DNA from: Cyclobacteriaceae bacterium
Lineage (GTDB): Bacteria > Bacteroidota > Bacteroidia > Cytophagales > Cyclobacteriaceae
DNA: 64,000 nucleotides
Direction of reading: 5' to 3'
NCBI GenBank assembly: GCA_020832305.1
Contig: JAFIEV010000052.1
Coordinates: forward strand, 1 to 64,000
Positions 25,701 through 32,896 of this stretch are shown piece by piece. The notes under the pieces are model-generated. The model did not search any database. It had not been told where the DNA came from and saw only the letters and a program-made list of their open reading frames with translations. The translations under genes were made by a program, and so were the position numbers. Positions within the stretch are counted from its first letter, which is position 1; each line of letters begins with the position of its first letter.

Positions 25701-26892
25701 TATTCCTTCGATGTACAGGGGAAAACAAATGGTGGTTTGTGGTGATTCCAAACAATTAAGTCCCTTTGATATTTATCAAATCAGATGGGAGGATGATGAA
25801 ATAGAACAAAACAACGCTGATCTTGAAGTAGATTCATTGCTTGACCTGAGTGCCAGATACCTCATGCAGGTATATCTAAGAGGTCATTACCGCAGCCAGT
25901 CGCTGGAATTAATTGATTTTTCAAACAGGTATTTTTACGAGGGAAAACTTCAACTGCTTCCCGCCCGTGATTTGTTTTTAAGCCAGGAAAAACCCATTCA
26001 ATACATTAAAACTGAAGGTGTCTGGAAGCAAAACACCAATTATGCAGAGGCAGAACTTATAGCCAAAATGGCTTGTGATGTTCTACAGCAACAACCAGAA
26101 AAAGAAATCGGAATAGTAACTTTTAATGCCAGGCAACAAGAGCTAATTATTGATTTACTGGAAGAAGAAGCCTCCCTGAGAAAAATCAATATCCCTGATA
26201 GTCTTATTGTAAAAAACATTGAAAATGTTCAGGGAGATGAAAAAGATATAATTTTCTTCTCCATTGCCTATGCACCCGATATCTCCGGCAAAATGCGGTT
26301 TCAATTCGGCTCTCTAAGTGCTATGTACGGAGAAAATCGCCTCAACGTAGCCATTACCAGAGCCAGAGATAAAATAATTGTTGTAAGCAGTATCTTCCCG
26401 CATCAACTTCAGACCGGAGAAGCCAAAAATGAAGGGCCAAAATTATTGAAAAAATATTTGGAGTATGCACTCGATGTTTCTGAGGGGCGCTTCCAGCCTT
26501 TTGATCACATAAAAAAAAGTAAAAACCTGCAATGGTATCTAAAGGAAAAACTGGTTCATCTGCAACCGGAAACCTATAAGTACAATATTAAACTTACGAA
26601 AGAAATGCCCTTTGCAGATCTTACATTACATGCCAAAGAACCTTTCAGTGCCTTATTACTTACTGATGACGATTTATACCATCAAAGCATTTCCTCTAAG
26701 GATTTTTTTGCTTACCATCCCGGCGTACTTAATATGAAAAAATGGAATTACGACTTTTTCTTCAGCCGGGAGTTATGGCATAATCAGGAGATGGTGATTG
26801 ATAAAATACTAAAACTTGCCGGATTTGAAAGACCGGAAAAAGAAAATGACCAAAAGGAATCCGAAGGCCAGGATCAAATTAACAGTGAATAA
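22792..26892 (+). CDS. Superfamily 1 helicase-like AAA protein, 1366 aa, Vsr-like tail
   Basis: A Upf1/Dna2-like SF1 ATPase. Residues 1-170 form an N-terminal domain resembling DUF4011-type modules (RLTNLSSNNRSLLLLRLL, then WPFIRGKFHNGSPVQCPLIFFP). Walker A is GPPGTGKSQ at ~325; a helical insertion of ~600 residues separates it from Walker B DEASQ at ~960 and CGDSKQLSP; motif V/VI regions are NVQGDEKDIIF and LNVAITRARDK (~1184). The last ~100 residues (TDDDLYHQ ~1291, then a W-rich end) align by eye with the Vsr-like REase tail found on related helicases, but the usual R-x-x-D-x-x-R pattern is gone. The substrate, DNA or RNA, is not determined; relatives occur in repair and in anti-phage systems. 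Confidence 0.85.
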   Translation: MKIMKDLLQSYLKRLTNLSSNNRSLLLLRLLADQHIDVHEFDFILGKNSFHIIEQLLASKSKIDLCREADSRDAQNNTLSLKIKRLSRKEKLIFEESGSKDLYLGWPFIRGKFHNGSPVQCPLIFFPVELSLNNQVWQLRCRDDQNASFNKSFLLAYSFFNKITLGDEILEKVFDEIITDSRIFRTELYQWLKESPVELHFNQENFLDQLHSFTSFGKNEFIDLHKEGELKLFPEAVLGIFPQAGSYLVPDYQQLIDENYFEDLEKFFETRSLPEDRNHDNGHSIHFNFLSKVKEEHTYTPFEVDAYQENAIKAVKRGNSIVVQGPPGTGKSQLICNLAADFMARGKKVLIVCQKRAALDVVYERLKREDMHDFASLVHDFKNDRKTIYGQIQKQIDRLYEFKVRNNSLDAIQLERNFLQTCRKIEQINEELDEFKFALFNEEEAGISVKELYLSSDRNAAMVNLKQEFRYFKIENLNAFEEKLRNFFLYYRQFDINEHPWKNRKSFAGFGVTELQLIRDYVQEIPLYQKALKHISLELIGAEIDFQEGERIFEQHKKIIELLNLTQNGEVFNFFKHIATHSHESADELWLSNMEKNISSCFDENGPEVSLQSQELGHIQTVLHKYKISRRNLFSYLKWRFFSKEKPFLQNVLNANKLSFKKEDLQILEQMIDNRLNLEHNLTKIRAVNWLIKLPEHYNIEAYKRWFVLQKQAVKSFNIFRSFRGFRSYFNPETLQMGLFRKKMTELLNILSNVPLKRKQWSTYLKDWKIESLLNNPAAAESLINSLERDFDALCEYDSLKKQFSEVENAVLGKLLDHQASRTEKGLVDLLKNSIMLAWIDYIESKYPVLRSVSTHKFQQMRRELVQAIEDKQQMGTEITLMHARERTYEGLEYNRLNNLVSYRELSHQVTKKRKVWPLRKLLNAHSEDIFKLIPCWLASPEAVSAIFPMEALFDLVIFDEASQCFAERAIPSMYRGKQMVVCGDSKQLSPFDIYQIRWEDDEIEQNNADLEVDSLLDLSARYLMQVYLRGHYRSQSLELIDFSNRYFYEGKLQLLPARDLFLSQEKPIQYIKTEGVWKQNTNYAEAELIAKMACDVLQQQPEKEIGIVTFNARQQELIIDLLEEEASLRKINIPDSLIVKNIENVQGDEKDIIFFSIAYAPDISGKMRFQFGSLSAMYGENRLNVAITRARDKIIVVSSIFPHQLQTGEAKNEGPKLLKKYLEYALDVSEGRFQPFDHIKKSKNLQWYLKEKLVHLQPETYKYNIKLTKEMPFADLTLHAKEPFSALLLTDDDLYHQSISSKDFFAYHPGVLNMKKWNYDFFFSRELWHNQEMVIDKILKLAGFERPEKENDQKESEGQDQINSE

Positions 26893-26959
26893 ATTAAATC
26901 AATGTCTTTTTTTAACATTTTTTTAGATATTGTTAAAATCATTGCTATCCCGGAATGTG

Positions 26960-26967
26960 TATATTTG
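26960..26967 (+). promoter_or_regulatory. TAnnTTTG -7 element upstream of mini T9SS protein
   Basis: TATATTTG matches the Bacteroidota -7 consensus, 175 bases before the GTG start of the 126-aa gene. A TTG lies at 26930, but its spacing of 27 is longer than usual. Confidence 0.4.
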
Positions 26968-27141
26968 TAAGCAAAACAGAAAAATACCTCTGCATTTTCC
27001 GGTTTTTATTACATGTTTTAAAACCATTTATCCCTGAGTACGTTTTAAAATGTGGAAGTTTTAGTTATTATTGTTAATATTATATCGTTTAAGGTGTTTT
27101 GGTTTAATTTTTGATGTCTATAGAATAAATCGTTACGAATA

Positions 27142-27522
27142 GTGAAAAAAATAGGGTGGTTATTAATAATATGTCTGATGCCTATCTATATGATTCAGGC
27201 ACAGCAAAATCCTTTGCTGGATCAAAACCCTATTGAAAGACCAATACTAAGAGACCGGCCAGTCAACATTAAAAATCCTGTAGAATTTTACCCCAACCCT
27301 GTTGAACAATACCTTACCGTTTCTATTGACAGAGACCAGCTTAAAAATGTTGAATTTGAAGTTTACAACATCATAGGAAATACCCATCAGATAGAAGTAG
27401 AAGACCTTTCCCGTTCTCAATTTAAAATCCACCTCGACAATTTTAAGTCGGGCTACTATTTATTGGTTGTCAAAGACAAGGAGAACAGGGTGAGCCATGC
27501 CTATAAATTTCAGGTAAGATAA
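27142..27522 (+). CDS. Secreted protein consisting only of a T9SS sorting domain
   Basis: 126 residues from a GTG start (there is no better ATG before the signal peptide core). Residues 1-20 are a signal peptide (LLIICLMPIYMIQAQ); 21-47 are a short linker with N/P/R; from 48 (EFYPNPVEQYLTV) to the end (YYLLVVKDKE...YKFQV) the sequence is a type A T9SS C-terminal sorting domain. There is no cargo domain at all. Known T9SS substrates have several hundred residues in front of this domain, so the gene is either the end of a degenerate cargo gene, a decoy or regulator of the secretion machine, or a small surface protein. It converges on asnS with eight bases between. Confidence 0.8.
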   Translation: MKKIGWLLIICLMPIYMIQAQQNPLLDQNPIERPILRDRPVNIKNPVEFYPNPVEQYLTVSIDRDQLKNVEFEVYNIIGNTHQIEVEDLSRSQFKIHLDNFKSGYYLLVVKDKENRVSHAYKFQVR

Positions 27523-27530
27523 GCCTTTGA

Positions 27531-28973
27531 TTAAAATTCGGCATTTCCAGGAGTTCTGGGGAATGGAATCACATCTCTGATATTGGTCATCCCCGTCATA
27601 AAGAGCATAAGCCTTTCAAAACCCAGTCCAAAGCCGCTATGCGGAGTTGTGCCGAATCTACGGGTATCGAGATACCACCAAAGGCCCTGCTCATCGATAT
27701 GCATTTCCCGTATGCGCTGAAGCAGATTTTCATATCTTTCTTCCCGCTGAGAACCTCCAACTATTTCACCGATTCCAGGGAACAAAATATCCATAGCCCT
27801 TACAGTTTTGCCATCCTCATTTTGTCGCATGTAAAATGCCTTGATCTCTTTGGGGTAATTGTATAAAATAACTGGCTTTTTGAAATGTTTTTCAACCAGA
27901 TATCTTTCATGTTCCGATTGGAGGTCGGCGCCCCACTCTTTAATCGGATACTGAAATTTGCCCTTTTTATTCGGTTTGCTGTTTTTGAGGATGTCTATGG
28001 CTTCAGTGTAAGAAATTCTTTCGAAAGGATGCTCCATTACAAATCTTAGTCTTTCTATAAGCCCAAGTTCCGGCCTTTGATCCACTGGTTTATTTTTATC
28101 TTCATCCGCAGCTCGCTGGGCTAAAAATTCCAGGTCTTCTGCACCCTGTTCCAGTGCATAATTAACAAGGTACTTCAGGAACTCTTCGGCAAGGTCCATA
28201 TTGTCTTTGAGTTCATAAAAGGCCATTTCAGGCTCTATCATCCAGAATTCGGCAAGATGTCGGGTAGTGTTTGAATTCTCAGCCCTGAATGTAGGTCCAA
28301 AAGTATAAACTTCAGACAATGCCAGCGCGCCCAACTCCGCCTCCAGCTGACCGGAAACAGTGAGACTTGCTTCCTTGCCAAAAAAATCTTCAGAAAAATC
28401 ATGTTTACCTTCTGCCGTTTTTGGCACCCCATCGACAGGAAGGGTACTTACCCTGAACATCTCCCCTGCACCTTCTGCATCAGAACAAGTGATTATGGGT
28501 GTATGTACGTTGAGGAAACCTTTATCATTAAAAAATTTATGAATGGCAAAAATCATTTGATGCCTGAGCCTGTAAATTGCACCAAAAGTATTGGTTCTGG
28601 GCCTAAGGTGGGCAATCTCTCTTAAAAACTCCAGGGAATGTTTTTTGGGTTGCAAAGGGTATTTTTCAGGATCAGAATCGCCCAGAATTTCTATTTGCTC
28701 AGCAATAACTTCTACAGTCTGACCTGCTCCTTGTGATTTTTCTAAAGATCCGCTTACCGAAATACAGGCGCCGGTCGTAACCCTTGCTATCAGCTTTTCA
28801 TCAAAAATTGCAGGATCAGCTACTATTTGCAGGTTTTTCAAGGATGAACCATCATTAAGGGCAATAAAAACGACATTCTTACTTTCCCTTCTCGTGCGTA
28901 CCCAACCTTTAACCAAAACATTTGTGCCGGTGTCAGTGTCTGTAAGTAATGTTTTTATTTTAATTCTTGCCAT
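27531..28973 (-). CDS. asnS: Asparaginyl-tRNA synthetase
   Basis: Charges tRNA(Asn). The ATG at 28973 gives 480 residues starting [10 protein letters not shown]; upstream codons to 29027 are unrelated to the family. An N-terminal OB-fold anticodon-binding domain ([25 protein letters not shown]) precedes the class II core: [15 protein letters not shown], motif 2 [21 protein letters not shown] and motif 3 [15 protein letters not shown]. The C terminus [10 protein letters not shown] is typical of AsnRS and separates it from AspRS. Confidence 0.97.
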   Translation of the reverse strand: MARIKIKTLLTDTDTGTNVLVKGWVRTRRESKNVVFIALNDGSSLKNLQIVADPAIFDEKLIARVTTGACISVSGSLEKSQGAGQTVEVIAEQIEILGDSDPEKYPLQPKKHSLEFLREIAHLRPRTNTFGAIYRLRHQMIFAIHKFFNDKGFLNVHTPIITCSDAEGAGEMFRVSTLPVDGVPKTAEGKHDFSEDFFGKEASLTVSGQLEAELGALALSEVYTFGPTFRAENSNTTRHLAEFWMIEPEMAFYELKDNMDLAEEFLKYLVNYALEQGAEDLEFLAQRAADEDKNKPVDQRPELGLIERLRFVMEHPFERISYTEAIDILKNSKPNKKGKFQYPIKEWGADLQSEHERYLVEKHFKKPVILYNYPKEIKAFYMRQNEDGKTVRAMDILFPGIGEIVGGSQREERYENLLQRIREMHIDEQGLWWYLDTRRFGTTPHSGFGLGFERLMLFMTGMTNIRDVIPFPRTPGNAEF

Positions 28974-29024
28974 GATATTTTCAGTAATTCTGGTGTAAAT
29001 TTTCTTAAGCCAAGTTTGGAGGCG

Positions 29025-29032
29025 CAAATTTA
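29025..29032 (-). promoter_or_regulatory. TAnnTTTG -7 element of asnS
   Basis: On the minus strand TAAATTTG matches the consensus exactly, 52 bases before the asnS ATG. No clear -33 element. Confidence 0.5.
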
Positions 29033-29266
29033 AGAAAAGTAGCGACTATGTTTTCAGTCATTGCTAAAAAAACACGACCAACACCTTCATATATGTAAGT
29101 ATCACTTTCATATATGCACAACATATGCAATAAAATAGATTTACAGGCCATTTATTTACAATCAATTTTATTCCTGCCACGAAAAATTAAACTTAGAATA
29201 TATATAGTAGGCTTCAATTTGCGTATTTTTATGGCCAATATTATTATTGAAGTAATAGGTGGTTTT

Positions 29267-30718
29267 ATGCAAAGATTAGGATTGATACAAACACTGTCGC
29301 AGAAGTTGTCGCCGCAGCAGATACAGTTTATTAAGCTGCTACAGGTGCCTACTGCTGAACTTGAGGCAAGGATAGAGGAGGAACTTGAAATCAATCCTGC
29401 CCTAGAGGAAGGTCCCGAAGAGCCGTCAACCGCAGAAGGCGAAGATGATTATGATAATTCAGAAGATTACAGTGAATCTTACGATGATGACATCAGCTTC
29501 GAAGACTATATGCAGGATGATTATACCGGCTATAAAATGCAGGGTGATGGTATGAGCGCTGATGAAGAAGACCGGGAAATGCCATTGGCCAGCAGTGCAT
29601 CGCTGGTAGACCACCTCACCACGCAGCTGGGTTTTGAAGGGCTGGATGACCGGCGTTTTAAAATAGGACAGCAACTGATAGGTAGTGTCGAAGAAGATGG
29701 ATATATAAGAAGAGATCTTGATTCCATTATCAACGACCTTGCATTTTCACAGAATATTGAGACAGACCATGACGAAATAGAAGAGATTCTTCGGAAAATT
29801 CAAAATTTTGATCCCCCGGGAATTGCTGCCAGAAATTTACAGGAATGTCTTATTTTACAACTCGAAAGAAAACTCGAGCAACACGAAGATGCAGAGCTGG
29901 CTCTGCAGATACTGGATAGGTGTTTCGATGATTTTACCAAAAAACACTATGACAAAATCATTAAAAAACTCGGACTGGAAAGTGAAGAAGATTTAAAGCC
30001 GGCCATTGAACAGATTGTAAAACTCAATCCCAAACCAGGCGGTTCTGCTTCTGATGCCCTGCGTAACCATTACCTGATTCCAGATTTTCTACTTATCAAC
30101 AATAATGGAAAACTCGAACTTACGCTCAACTCTAAAAATGCCCCTGAGCTAAAGATATCAAGGGCCTATTCAGAAATGATGGACACCTATGACAAAGCCC
30201 GCAAAAAAGATAAAAAAATGAGGGAAGCCGCCACCTTTGTCAAACAAAAGCTCGATTCTGCCAAGTGGTTTATAGATGCCATCAAACAAAGACAGCAAAC
30301 ATTGCTTAATACAATGAAGTCTATTATTCATTATCAGTACGATTTCTTCTTAACAGGTGATGAAACCAAACTCAGGCCAATGATTTTAAAAGATATTGCC
30401 ACTGATATCAATATGGATATTTCAACGGTATCGAGGGTTGCCAACAGTAAGTCGGTACAAACTGAATTTGGCATTTATCCTTTAAAATACTTCTTTTCTG
30501 AAGGCATTTCCACTAATACCGGAGACGATGTCAGCAGTCGGGAAGTGAAACATATATTGAAAGAGTTTATCGAAAACGAGGATAAAAAGAAACCTCTGTC
30601 TGACGATAAGCTCGAAAAATTATTAAACGAAAAAGGTTATAATATAGCTCGTCGCACGGTGGCTAAGTACCGTGAACAATTGAATATCCCCGTAGCGAGA
30701 TTAAGAAAAGAATTATAG
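29267..30718 (+). CDS. rpoN: RNA polymerase sigma-54 factor RpoN
   Basis: Alternative sigma factor that needs an AAA+ activator. The ATG at 29267 gives 483 residues beginning MQRLGLIQTLSQKLSPQQIQFIKLLQ, the glutamine/leucine-rich region I; the frame is open 51 codons further upstream but unrelated to the family. Region II is acidic (29400-29560). The core-binding and helix-turn-helix domains follow, and the RpoN box is ARRTVAKYRE near residue 465. The stop codon shares one base with the GTG of the next gene. A 293-base region separates it from the divergent asnS. Confidence 0.95.
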   Translation: MQRLGLIQTLSQKLSPQQIQFIKLLQVPTAELEARIEEELEINPALEEGPEEPSTAEGEDDYDNSEDYSESYDDDISFEDYMQDDYTGYKMQGDGMSADEEDREMPLASSASLVDHLTTQLGFEGLDDRRFKIGQQLIGSVEEDGYIRRDLDSIINDLAFSQNIETDHDEIEEILRKIQNFDPPGIAARNLQECLILQLERKLEQHEDAELALQILDRCFDDFTKKHYDKIIKKLGLESEEDLKPAIEQIVKLNPKPGGSASDALRNHYLIPDFLLINNNGKLELTLNSKNAPELKISRAYSEMMDTYDKARKKDKKMREAATFVKQKLDSAKWFIDAIKQRQQTLLNTMKSIIHYQYDFFLTGDETKLRPMILKDIATDINMDISTVSRVANSKSVQTEFGIYPLKYFFSEGISTNTGDDVSSREVKHILKEFIENEDKKKPLSDDKLEKLLNEKGYNIARRTVAKYREQLNIPVARLRKEL

Positions 30719-31338
30719 TGAGTAAAAATATCGCAAAACTTATTTCTGTAGTGGCACACCCCTTATTGATGCCAACCTATCTGATTTATTTACTTTTTAT
30801 TTTGAACCCCCTGGCATTTAAGCCTATTGAATCAGCGTTCTTTCATCGGATTGCCTTTGTAATCTTTATCATCACCTTTGTGCTTCCGGCCATAAGTATT
30901 TTTTCAATGAAATATTCTTCCCTGATATCCAGCTATGCCATGCCTGAAAAAAGAGAAAGAATTTTTCCCTTTTTGATAGTGGCAGGTTTTTATGGGGTAT
31001 GTACCTATTTGTTTTATTTTAAATTAAGGGTAAATGAAAATTTTTACCTCCTTTTGGCAATACTTACCGCATTGATTATCCTGGTTACTCTCCTAACTAT
31101 ATTTTGGAAAATAAGTGTACATTCTGTGGCAGTATGGGGACTTATGGGATTTGTATTATCCTTTCATATCAAAGAACCCGCACCCTATTTTCAATTTACT
31201 TTTGCTGCATTAAGTCTTTTGGCCGGTTGGGTAATGTGGTCAAGGCTAAGACTTAATGCACATACGCCATTTCAGGTATACTCTGGCGCTGCATTGGGTT
31301 TTATCTCATGTTTTACCGCTTATTACTTCCTGAGCTAG
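30718..31338 (+). CDS. PAP2-like integral membrane protein
   Basis: 206 residues with about six hydrophobic segments. A degenerate type-2 phosphatidic-acid phosphatase pattern is visible: MPEKRERIFPF, then KISVHSVAVWGLMG and RLRLNAHTPFQVYSGAALGF, corresponding loosely to 'K......RP', 'SGH' and 'R...H'. The central SGH is VHS, so phosphatase activity is doubtful. The start is GTG at 30718, sharing a base with the rpoN stop codon (TAGTG), which implies translational coupling. The role could be lipid phosphate recycling or a structural remnant. Confidence 0.75.
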   Translation: MSKNIAKLISVVAHPLLMPTYLIYLLFILNPLAFKPIESAFFHRIAFVIFIITFVLPAISIFSMKYSSLISSYAMPEKRERIFPFLIVAGFYGVCTYLFYFKLRVNENFYLLLAILTALIILVTLLTIFWKISVHSVAVWGLMGFVLSFHIKEPAPYFQFTFAALSLLAGWVMWSRLRLNAHTPFQVYSGAALGFISCFTAYYFLS

Positions 31339-32108
31339 AACAAAGCAAATGATATTCCAATCATCATAGGCGCCATCTCCGTTTCTGCGGGACCTTTGCC
31401 CTTTTCAAATTGAGGTGTAAAAACATAATTGTAAAATAGACCAAAATTGCCAAAACCTACTTTTCCATAAGCAGAAATTCTGAACTGATTTTGATCAAAT
31501 CTTTCTTTTTGCTTGCTAACTTTGTTTTGACCCCCTTCTGTATATTTTACCTTAGTATGTGTGCTGAAAAGATAACCTACCCTGGTACCGGCTGTAATTA
31601 CTAGCGACCGCTTGGGGTCATAGCGGTTTGATCGCCAACGTAATTCGAGGGGTATTTCGAAATAATTCATTGGTATCTTCGACTTCCTTATGCGCTGCGC
31701 ATTTGGATACAACTCAAATAAAGGCTGAATAGCCACCTCCTGCCCTCCGCCATCAGCATCCTGGTATCCTATGGTCGTACTCGGCTTTCGCAGCGCATAC
31801 CGCTCAAAGCTAAAGCCCAATCCTGTATGCACAGAAAATTTTGACTCCTCCAGTACATTGAGTTTTCGCATGTAGTGTAAACTCATCATTCGCGAACCCC
31901 ATATGCTTTGCCCCATTCCATCTGGTCTGCCGTTCCAGATGCTGACACCGAGTCCTATCATAAAGTCACCTGGCAAATCAGGCCTGCCCTGGTTCTCCTG
32001 AATAATCTTTTGCTTTCCATCTTTCAAAACATCCGCTTCAGGATCGTTGGCATAAGTAGCGGTGGTGTAAACTAAAATAGTAAGAAATAGCAATACGCCT
32101 TTTTTCAT
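31335..32108 (-). CDS. Outer membrane beta-barrel protein
   Basis: 257 residues from the ATG at 32108 (an upstream start at 32147 adds 13 residues before the signal peptide). A signal peptide (GVLLFLTILVYTTATYAN) precedes an alternating hydrophobic/polar barrel sequence with aromatic girdle residues, e.g. FMIGLGVSIWNG, FSVHTGLGFSFERY, LVITAGTRVGYLF, FGLFYNYVFTPQF and a terminal phenylalanine. It resembles the PorT/OMP_b-brl class without closer assignment. It overlaps the converging PAP2-like gene by four bases. Confidence 0.75.
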   Translation of the reverse strand: MKKGVLLFLTILVYTTATYANDPEADVLKDGKQKIIQENQGRPDLPGDFMIGLGVSIWNGRPDGMGQSIWGSRMMSLHYMRKLNVLEESKFSVHTGLGFSFERYALRKPSTTIGYQDADGGGQEVAIQPLFELYPNAQRIRKSKIPMNYFEIPLELRWRSNRYDPKRSLVITAGTRVGYLFSTHTKVKYTEGGQNKVSKQKERFDQNQFRISAYGKVGFGNFGLFYNYVFTPQFEKGKGPAETEMAPMMIGISFALF

Positions 32109-32329
32109 TTGAATGCTCTTTTGGTTATTTATGGCCTTTCTAACCATTGATGGCCATGGTTCTTAATCATTTTATCTAATAACGCGGCAATTTAATGATT
32201 TATATGGGAAATTATTGCGTCAAGTCTTTTTCAATACTCCCTATTGTGTTAAAAATCCTTAAATCACGCGCAAAGATAAACTTTTTTAAAATTGAGGCCG
32301 AATTTATTAATCTATTGACAAATATTTTT

Positions 32330-32337
32330 TACATTTG
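32330..32337 (+). promoter_or_regulatory. TAnnTTTG -7 element of tRNA-Arg
   Basis: TACATTTG lies 17 bases before the tRNA 5' end and fits the consensus. A TTGACA at 32315 is too close (12 bases after the TTG) to be a standard -33 element. Confidence 0.6.
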
Positions 32338-32354
32338 CATCCGATTTGGCAAAA

Positions 32355-32428
32355 GGACCCGTAGCTTAATTGGATAGAGCATCTGACTACGGATCAGAAG
32401 GTTGGGGGTTCGAATCCCTCCGGGTTCA
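32355..32428 (+). tRNA. tRNA-Arg (anticodon ACG)
   Basis: A 74-base cloverleaf: acceptor GGACCCG pairs with CGGGTTC (one G.U), D arm GCTT..GAGC, anticodon stem TCTGA/TCAGA with loop CTACGGA giving anticodon ACG (read as ICG for CGN), a five-base variable loop, T arm GGGGG/CCCTC with TTCGAAT, and discriminator A. The 3' CCA is not encoded. Confidence 0.95.
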
Positions 32429-32437
32429 CTGATTATT

Positions 32438-32475
32438 AACCACTTACCCTTAGTACTGGTAAGTGGTTTTTTTTT
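32438..32475 (+). terminator. Intrinsic terminator after tRNA-Arg
   Basis: A perfect 11-bp stem, AACCACTTACC (32438-32448) with GGTAAGTGGTT (32458-32468), is followed by a run of nine Ts at 32467-32475. Confidence 0.92.
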
Positions 32476-32896
32476 GAAAATTTTCTTCCTGCCACTCAAG
32501 TCCGAATACAGTCATTTTTTTGGGGTTAATTCCAATATTAAACTTTATTTAATTCTCTGTTCCTTATCCCTAAGCTCTAACCTTCCACACAAAAAGCAAA
32601 AGTGCATTTTACTCCCTGCAATATTCATGGCATATATCGATATTCAGACCAGAGAAAACTCTTTTTAGCCAGGAGCACTTAACAGAAAACTAAAAATAAG
32701 GAATTTTGGATGAGTTAAAGGCACCTTAAAGTGAGCCATCGGAGGCAATCTATTAAATATACAGAAAACATACCCCAGAAGTTTCTGTACTGAGTCTGAA
32801 TTCTAAAAAGCTTTTTACTTATATACCTTGCGGTGTACTATTAAAACAATACTTTTTAATTTTTTAAAATCCTCCTGGCATTTTTAAATCACAATT
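32476..32896. other. Intergenic region, nothing supported
   Basis: About 420 AT-rich bases between the tRNA terminator and the giant surface gene. Its short frames do not look like proteins. It must hold the promoter of the giant gene; TATACCTTG at 32819-32827 is a weak -7-like candidate. Confidence 0.4.

Noticed and set aside
32402-32668. Frame of 88 codons starting inside tRNA-Arg
   Set aside because: Its start lies within the tRNA and it runs through the terminator; it is not a gene.
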